The position numbers and the translations under genes are program-made. Source: Bacillus rubiinfantis (GTDB taxonomy: Bacteria; Bacillota; Bacilli; Bacillales; Cytobacillaceae). Taken from it: DNA of 20,000 nt. Below are positions 15,303 through 20,000 of this stretch, in pieces. Numbering within the stretch: position 1 is the first letter of the stretch; every line of letters starts with the position of its first letter. The notes beneath the pieces were generated by a model. That model did not search any database and had not been told where the DNA came from. It worked only from the letters and a program-made list of their open reading frames with translations. The DNA lies in the NCBI GenBank assembly GCA_000752035.1, contig CCFE01000015.1, positions 1-20,000 of the forward strand, read 5' to 3'.

Positions 15303-15340
15303 ATGATAGCTCCTTAAGGTCACACTTACTATTAATTCCT

Positions 15341-15370
15341 ATTATAATTTTGTTTTTTCTCTCCAGACAA
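15341..15370 (-). promoter_or_regulatory. Promoter of the ABC exporter operon
   Basis: On the minus strand TTGTCT (15365-15370), 18 bases, TATAAT (15341-15346), a perfect -10 and a 4 of 6 -35. The predicted leader is about 30 bases, ending in AAGGAG before ATG 15302. Confidence 0.55.
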
Positions 15371-15419
15371 CTAATTGACTCGTTTGCTGTTTCCACCATT
15401 TTTAAATTCTTATTTTTAG

Positions 15420-15488
15420 TATAAAATTCGCCCTCCTTCAAACAATAACATCGACCTGATTCATTCAGTTGCTTAGCAGTAAACTGAA
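15420..15488 (+). promoter_or_regulatory. Probable arc operon promoter and leader hairpin
   Basis: TATAAA (15420-15425) is a plausible -10 but no good -35 stands 16-18 bases upstream, which suggests an activator-dependent promoter. Downstream, TTCAGTT (15464-15470) and AACTGAA (15482-15488) can form a 7-bp stem with an 11-base loop in the leader. I found no TGTGA-N6-TCACA site and no convincing arginine-repressor box between 15303 and 15525. Confidence 0.35.
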
Positions 15489-15525
15489 CAAAGGTTGCAA
15501 AATTATCTGCAAGGAGTTGACCAGA

Positions 15526-16758
15526 TTGAAGTACCCTTTAAACGTTACCTCAGAAATAGGGGAATTAAAAACGGTTCTCCTCAAACGCCCCGGTAATGAG
15601 TTAGAGAACTTAACACCGGAATACTTAGAGGTTTTATTATTTGACGATATTCCATACCTTCCAGCGATTCAAAAAGAACATGATTATTTTGCTACAGCAC
15701 TTAGAAATCAAGGTGTTGAGGTTCTATACTTAGATACACTTGTAACAGAATCAATCCTTAACGATGAGATTCGAATGAGTCTGATTGAGGAGTTCTTACA
15801 TGAAGGTCATGTTACCGAAACCTCCTCTTATGAAATGATAAAGGAATACTTAACAAGTCTGTCAAAAGACAAATTAGTGGCTACCCTCATGCACGGTATT
15901 CGCAAAAATGAATTGGAAAGAAAGGGAAGAAAGCATTTATACGAGATGCTTGAGGACCTTGATCCATTCTACCTATATCCATTACCAAACCTTTACTTTA
16001 CACGTGACCCGGCAGCAGTTGTTGGAAACGGTGTTTCGATTAACCGGATGAATCGCTCTGCGCGTCAGCGTGAATCACTATTTATGCAATATATTATGAA
16101 ACACCACCCGCGGTTTTCACCACATGATATCCCGCTATGGTTCAATCGTGACGGTGCCTACTCAATTGAGGGCGGCGACCAATTGGTGATTAGCCATGAT
16201 ACAGTTGCAATTGGAATTAGTGCCAGATCAACGGCCCAGGCAATTGAAAATTTTGCTGTTAACCTGTTTAGAGGCAATGACCAGTACAAGCGAGTGATGG
16301 CTGTTGAGATTCCAAAATCTCGCGCTTTCATGCATCTTGATACCGTATTTACAATGGTCGATCATGATAAATTCACCGTTCACCCAGCGATTCAGGGACC
16401 TGGGGGCGAAATGAATATCTTTATTCTTGAACGAGGCGACAAGCCGGAAGAAATCCACATTGAGCGTCGCGATAATATTGTTAAAGCGTTAGAGGAAGTA
16501 TTAAACCTTAAAGAAGTTACCCTGATTCCTTGCGGTGGCGGCGATAATATTGCAGCAGCCCGTGAGCAATGGAACGACGGAAGTAATACATTGGCCATTG
16601 CTCCGGGAGTTGTCATCACTTATGACCGAAACTACGTATCCAATGATTTGCTCCGCCAGCATGGTATTGAAGTAATCGAAGTGCTGAGCAGTGAATTAGC
16701 CCGCGGTCGTGGGGGCCCACGCTGTATGAGCATGCCAATCTATCGCGAGAATCTATAA
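15526..16758 (+). CDS. arcA: Arginine deiminase ArcA
   Basis: Hydrolyses arginine to citrulline and ammonia, the first step of the arginine deiminase pathway, in the cytoplasm. With a TTG start at 15526 it is 410 residues, the standard length; AAGGAG ends 9 bases before it. The frame is open back to an ATG at 15469, but that adds 19 unconserved residues containing the ribosome binding site. The guanidino-modifying fold and its catalytic set are visible: Asp161 (FTRDPAA), Glu215 (IEGGD), His270 (MHLDTVFTM) and the nucleophile Cys400 (GGPRCMSMP). LPNLYFTRDP and REQWNDGSNTLAIAPG are family signatures. First gene of arcABDC, 22 bases before arcB. The TTG start may limit its translation. Confidence 0.96.
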   Translation: MKYPLNVTSEIGELKTVLLKRPGNELENLTPEYLEVLLFDDIPYLPAIQKEHDYFATALRNQGVEVLYLDTLVTESILNDEIRMSLIEEFLHEGHVTETSSYEMIKEYLTSLSKDKLVATLMHGIRKNELERKGRKHLYEMLEDLDPFYLYPLPNLYFTRDPAAVVGNGVSINRMNRSARQRESLFMQYIMKHHPRFSPHDIPLWFNRDGAYSIEGGDQLVISHDTVAIGISARSTAQAIENFAVNLFRGNDQYKRVMAVEIPKSRAFMHLDTVFTMVDHDKFTVHPAIQGPGGEMNIFILERGDKPEEIHIERRDNIVKALEEVLNLKEVTLIPCGGGDNIAAAREQWNDGSNTLAIAPGVVITYDRNYVSNDLLRQHGIEVIEVLSSELARGRGGPRCMSMPIYRENL

Positions 16759-16780
16759 AAAACTTTTAGGAGGAAAAACA

Positions 16781-17773
16781 ATGGGATTTAATTTAAAGGG
16801 CAGACATTTTTTAACATTAAAAGATTTCACGCCAAAAGAAATTGACTTCTTGATTGACCAAGCGATTGAATTCAAACGCTTAAAATATGCTGGCATTCCA
16901 CATCAAATTTTAGAAGGAAAAAATATCGCGCTTTTGTTTGAAAAACCATCAACACGGACCCGCTGTGCATTCACAGTTGCTTGTATCGACCTGGGGGCAC
17001 ATCCGGAATACCTTGGAAAAGGCGACATCCAGTTCGGTAAAAAAGAATCAAACCGCGATACAGCCATCGTGCTTGGAAGAATGTTTGATGGAATCGAGTT
17101 CCGCGGCTTTAAACATGAAACTGTTGAGGATTTAGCAAAATATTCTGGCGTACCAGTATGGAACGGTTTAACAGATATGTTCCATCCAACACAAATCTTA
17201 GCGGACTTTATGACCATTAAGGAAAAATTCGGTTACCTAAAAGGAATTAAATTTGCCTATGTCGGCGATGCCCGCAATAACATGGGTAACTCATTAATGA
17301 TTGGTTCCGCAAAAATGGGTCTGGATTTCCGTGCCGTTGCACCGAAAGAATTACACCCACAGGGCGACCTTGTTAATTATGCTCAAGAAGTGGCGAAAGA
17401 AACAGGAGCAAAAATCACCATAACAGACAACATCCAAGAAGGCGTTAAGGATGTAGATGTAATCTACACTGATGTGTGGGTATCCATGGGTGAAGAGTCG
17501 CAATTTGAAGAGCGGATTAACTTATTAAAAGATTACCAAGTTAACAAGCAAATGATGGATATGACAGGTAAAGATCATACATTATTCATGCACTGTCTCC
17601 CTGCCTTCCATGACCTTGAAACAGAAGTCGGCCGCGATATTCATCAACGTTTTGGCCTTGACGCAATGGAAGTAACCGACGAGGTCTTCCAATCGAAAAA
17701 CAGCGTTGTGTTCGATGAGGCAGAAAACCGCATGCACACAATTAAAGCCGTAATGGCTCTAACATTAGCATAA
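16781..17773 (+). CDS. arcB: Catabolic ornithine carbamoyltransferase ArcB
   Basis: Phosphorolyses citrulline to ornithine and carbamoyl phosphate. At 330 residues it is in the range of catabolic enzymes. The carbamoyl phosphate site is STRTR (57-61) with HPTQ (135-138), the ornithine-binding SMG loop is DVWVSMGEES (231-240), and HCLPAFHD (271-278) is the active-site Cys motif. Sequence alone does not separate catabolic ArcB from biosynthetic ArgF; its place between arcA and arcD does. An AGGAGG site lies 7 bases before the ATG at 16781. A large hairpin follows the stop codon. Confidence 0.95.
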   Translation: MGFNLKGRHFLTLKDFTPKEIDFLIDQAIEFKRLKYAGIPHQILEGKNIALLFEKPSTRTRCAFTVACIDLGAHPEYLGKGDIQFGKKESNRDTAIVLGRMFDGIEFRGFKHETVEDLAKYSGVPVWNGLTDMFHPTQILADFMTIKEKFGYLKGIKFAYVGDARNNMGNSLMIGSAKMGLDFRAVAPKELHPQGDLVNYAQEVAKETGAKITITDNIQEGVKDVDVIYTDVWVSMGEESQFEERINLLKDYQVNKQMMDMTGKDHTLFMHCLPAFHDLETEVGRDIHQRFGLDAMEVTDEVFQSKNSVVFDEAENRMHTIKAVMALTLA

Positions 17774-17787
17774 ACGATTCTTGTAAC

Positions 17788-17833
17788 CCACAGTGTCGGA
17801 TTCCTTTTCCCAAAAGGCTTTCTGACACTGTGG
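17788..17833 (+). other. Two-tier hairpin in the arcB-arcD spacer
   Basis: CCACAGTGTCGGA (17788-17800) pairs with TCTGACACTGTGG (17821-17833) over 13 bp with one G-T pair. Inside it CCTTTT-CCC-AAAAGG (17803-17817) makes a second 6-bp stem. No T-run follows, so full termination is unlikely. It could protect the 3' end of an arcAB message or reduce arcDC expression. Confidence 0.7.
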
Positions 17834-17871
17834 CCAAGTCACTTTTCCAAATGATTGTAGGTGGTTAAAGT

Positions 17872-19272
17872 ATGGCAGAAAATGAGAAAAAACTTGGATT
17901 GATTTCTCTGATCGCCTTAGTTATTGGTTCGATGATTGGCGGCGGTGCCTTCAACATTGCTTCCGATATGGCTTCGGGAGCAGGTGCAGGCGCTGTCATT
18001 ATCGGCTGGATTATCACGGGAATCGGAATGATTGCCCTTGGATTTTCGTTTCAAAATTTAACGGTCAAACGTCCCGACTTAGAGGGTGGAGTCTTTAGTT
18101 ACGCCAAAGCTGGCTTTGGAAACTATTGGGGATTTAACTCTGCCTGGGGTTATTGGCTGTCAGCCTGGTTAGGCAATATTGCCTTTTTAACCTTGCTATT
18201 CAGCGGGATTGGCTACTTTATTCCCATTTTTGACGGAGGAAATCTGGCATCCATTATTGGTGCATCGATTATCCTGTGGCTGATGCATTTCCTCATTTTA
18301 CGCGGGGTCCAATCAGCTGCCCTTGTTAACCTCGTCGTTACAATTGCCAAGCTAGTGCCGATTATTCTTTTTATCATTCTTGCGATCTTTGCCTTTAATA
18401 TTGATACGTTTTCAACTGACTTTTGGGGCAAAGGTTCGTTTAATTTCGGCGTTGTGATGAATCAGGCGAAAAGTACAATGCTTGTTACTCTCTGGGTATT
18501 CATTGGCATTGAGGGCGCCGTAGTTCTTTCAAGCCGGGCGGAGAAAATGAGCGATGTTGGTAAAGCCACCATTATTGGCTTGCTGTCAACGTTAATCATC
18601 TATGTACTGTTATCACTATTATCGTATGGCGTCATGACCCAAGGGGAACTAGCTAACCTAAAGAGTCCATCAATGGCTTATGTATTAAAAGACATCGTTG
18701 GTCCTTGGGGAGCGGCAATTGTCAATCTGGGCCTAATTATTTCCTTATTAGGAGCCTTATTAGGGTGGACATTGCTCGCAGCCGAATTACCGTATCTAGC
18801 GGCAAAAGATGGAATCCTACCAAAAATGTTTGCGAAAGAAAACAGGAATAAAGCGCCAATTAATTCCTTAGTAGTTACGAATATTTTGGTACAGATTTTT
18901 CTATTAACATTACTTGTCTCTGACAAACCATATCAATTTGCTTACTCATTAGCAAGCTCAGCGATCTTAGTCCCATACCTATTCTCCGCCTTATACCAGG
19001 TAAAATATAGCAGCCAGAAAAAGGAAGGCAAACAAATGTTTATCGGAATCGTTGCCTCAATTTATGGCATATGGCTGTTGTATGCTGCCGGACTAAGTTA
19101 TCTAGTGTTAACAGCTGTATTATATGCGATTGGGATACTAGTGTTTCGCATCGCCCAGAAGGAAAATGGTGAAAAAACCTTTAAGCCATTTGAACTTATT
19201 TGGGCAATTATTTTCATCCTATTAGCAATTGTCGCCATTGTCATGCTAGCAACAGGGAAAATTACAACATAG
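17872..19272 (+). CDS. arcD: Arginine/ornithine antiporter ArcD
   Basis: A 466-residue membrane protein of the amino acid-polyamine-organocation (APC) superfamily with about 12 membrane segments. TM1 carries the substrate-carboxylate loop GSMIGGGAF, followed by the family's RPDLEGGVFSYAKAGFGNYWGF and, in the middle, VFIGIEGAVVLSSRA. It swaps external arginine for ornithine, which makes the pathway energetically cheap. TAGGTGG lies 7 bases before ATG 17872. Position between arcB and arcC identifies it as ArcD rather than another basic amino acid carrier such as LysP. It is separated from arcB by 98 bases that contain the two-tier hairpin. Confidence 0.93.
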   Translation: MAENEKKLGLISLIALVIGSMIGGGAFNIASDMASGAGAGAVIIGWIITGIGMIALGFSFQNLTVKRPDLEGGVFSYAKAGFGNYWGFNSAWGYWLSAWLGNIAFLTLLFSGIGYFIPIFDGGNLASIIGASIILWLMHFLILRGVQSAALVNLVVTIAKLVPIILFIILAIFAFNIDTFSTDFWGKGSFNFGVVMNQAKSTMLVTLWVFIGIEGAVVLSSRAEKMSDVGKATIIGLLSTLIIYVLLSLLSYGVMTQGELANLKSPSMAYVLKDIVGPWGAAIVNLGLIISLLGALLGWTLLAAELPYLAAKDGILPKMFAKENRNKAPINSLVVTNILVQIFLLTLLVSDKPYQFAYSLASSAILVPYLFSALYQVKYSSQKKEGKQMFIGIVASIYGIWLLYAAGLSYLVLTAVLYAIGILVFRIAQKENGEKTFKPFELIWAIIFILLAIVAIVMLATGKITT

Positions 19273-19289
19273 TAAGGGGGACCAACTCA

Positions 19290-20000
19290 ATGGCAAAAAA
19301 AATTGTCGTAGCCTTAGGCGGTAACGCCATTCAAACCGGAAACGGTGCAACAGCAGAAGATCAGAAGCAGGCTTGTTTAAATACCGCAAAACAATTAGTA
19401 AAGTTAATTCAAGACGGACATAAATTAATCATCGCTCACGGAAATGGACCGCAAGTGGGAAATATCGTGCTTCAACAGCAGATGAACCAAAGCGATAAGC
19501 TTCCAGCGATGCCGCTTGATACATGCGGTGCGATGAGTCAGGGAATGATTGGTTACTGGCTGCAAAACGCGCTCTACCAAGTATTTGCTGAAAACGGGAT
19601 TGATAAAAATGTCGTAACTTTGGTAACTCAAGTATTAGTTGACGAGAATGACCCAGCTTTCAAAAACCCAACAAAGCCAATCGGTTCTTTCTATACAAAG
19701 GAAGAAGCTGATGAATTGTCTAAATCTAAAGGCTATACAATGAAGGAAGATGCAGGCCGCGGCTACCGACGTGTTGTGCCTTCGCCAAAACCAGTTGATA
19801 TTATTGAGAAAAAAGCAGTGACTGATTTAATTGAAAGCGGCAATATCGTTATTGCGAGCGGCGGCGGCGGAATTCCTGTTTCGAAGGAAAATAACAAGCT
19901 TGTCGGTGTGGAAGCAGTAATCGATAAGGACTTCGCCTCTGAAAAATTAGCTGAGTTAGTCGATGCGGATGCACTATTGGTTCTAACAGCGGTGGAAAAT
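19290..20000 (+). CDS. arcC: Carbamate kinase ArcC, cut by window end
   Basis: Transfers phosphate from carbamoyl phosphate to ADP, the ATP-yielding step of the pathway. The visible 237 codons from ATG 19290 begin MAKKIVVALGGNAIQ and show ALGGNA (8-13), HGNGPQVGN (50-58), the family motif CGAMSQGMIGYWLQ (79-92), DAGRGYRRVVPSPKP and SGGGGIPV. No stop is reached; carbamate kinases are about 310 residues, so about 75 are missing. AAGGGGGA lies 9 bases before the ATG, and the gene starts 17 bases after the arcD stop. The frame is intact throughout. In relatives of this order (arcABDC) a CRP/FNR-family regulator, ArcR, often follows, which would be outside the window. Confidence 0.96.
   Translation, partial: MAKKIVVALGGNAIQTGNGATAEDQKQACLNTAKQLVKLIQDGHKLIIAHGNGPQVGNIVLQQQMNQSDKLPAMPLDTCGAMSQGMIGYWLQNALYQVFAENGIDKNVVTLVTQVLVDENDPAFKNPTKPIGSFYTKEEADELSKSKGYTMKEDAGRGYRRVVPSPKPVDIIEKKAVTDLIESGNIVIASGGGGIPVSKENNKLVGVEAVIDKDFASEKLAELVDADALLVLTAVEN

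Noticed and set aside
15365..15439. Arginine-repressor box upstream of arcA
   Set aside because: The AT-rich run around 15400-15425 matches the ARG-box pattern only at about half its positions, which is near background for this composition.
15479..15504. Sigma-54-like promoter (TTGCA -12 element) upstream of arcA
   Set aside because: The GG of the -24 element is missing at the required spacing; CTGAAC stands there instead.

Overview
The window looks like the chromosome of a low-to-moderate GC, spore-former-type Firmicute of the Bacillus / Neobacillus / Mesobacillus kind. Evidence is the strong AGGAGG-type ribosome binding sites, the sigma-A-like promoters, a niacin transporter very close to Bacillus NiaP, a CodY-like box at the livJ promoter, an arcABDC operon and intergenic repeats of a type I associate with Bacillaceae. 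No rRNA, tRNA, insertion sequence, prophage or CRISPR array was seen. Genus assignment is inference.

Layout. 1-840 has no confident gene. It holds several short repeat families: a GC-rich hairpin element with a partial second copy, an AT-rich 11-bp hairpin, and four degenerate copies of a GCGGA...TTCCG unit, plus a doubtful 42-codon frame. 843-1940 (minus) is an internally duplicated P-loop ATPase of unknown role, ended by a terminator at 752-789. 2120-2596 (minus) is a YbaK-type tRNA deacylase. Divergent from it, 2897-4705 (plus) is a cobalamin-binding-type radical SAM enzyme of unknown substrate, with a perfect CRP/FNR-type palindrome upstream.

4872-9510 (minus) is a complete branched-chain amino acid ABC uptake operon, livJ-livH-livM-livG-livF in transcription order. 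It has a CodY-like box on the livJ promoter and a terminator-like hairpin between livJ and livH. 9800-11053 (minus) is niaP, with a repeated motif lying between its -35 and -10 that could be a NiaR operator.

11183-11657 is a minisatellite of 23 units of 21 or 19 bp with an 82-bp higher-order period; it appears non-coding. 11717-15302 (minus) is a two-gene heterodimeric ABC exporter whose first subunit has a degenerate ATPase site. From 15526 to the right edge (plus) is the arginine deiminase operon arcA-arcB-arcD-arcC, with arcC cut by the window end. ArcA converts arginine to citrulline and ammonia, ArcB gives ornithine plus carbamoyl phosphate, ArcC makes ATP from the latter, and ArcD exchanges arginine for ornithine.

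Several genes begin downstream of the longest open frame. I moved the starts of the radical SAM gene, livG, livH, livJ, both exporter genes and arcA to codons that have a ribosome binding site and fit the family length. I found no clearly new multi-gene system. The best candidates for something undescribed are the minisatellite, the radical SAM gene with its regulatory palindrome, and the duplicated ATPase.
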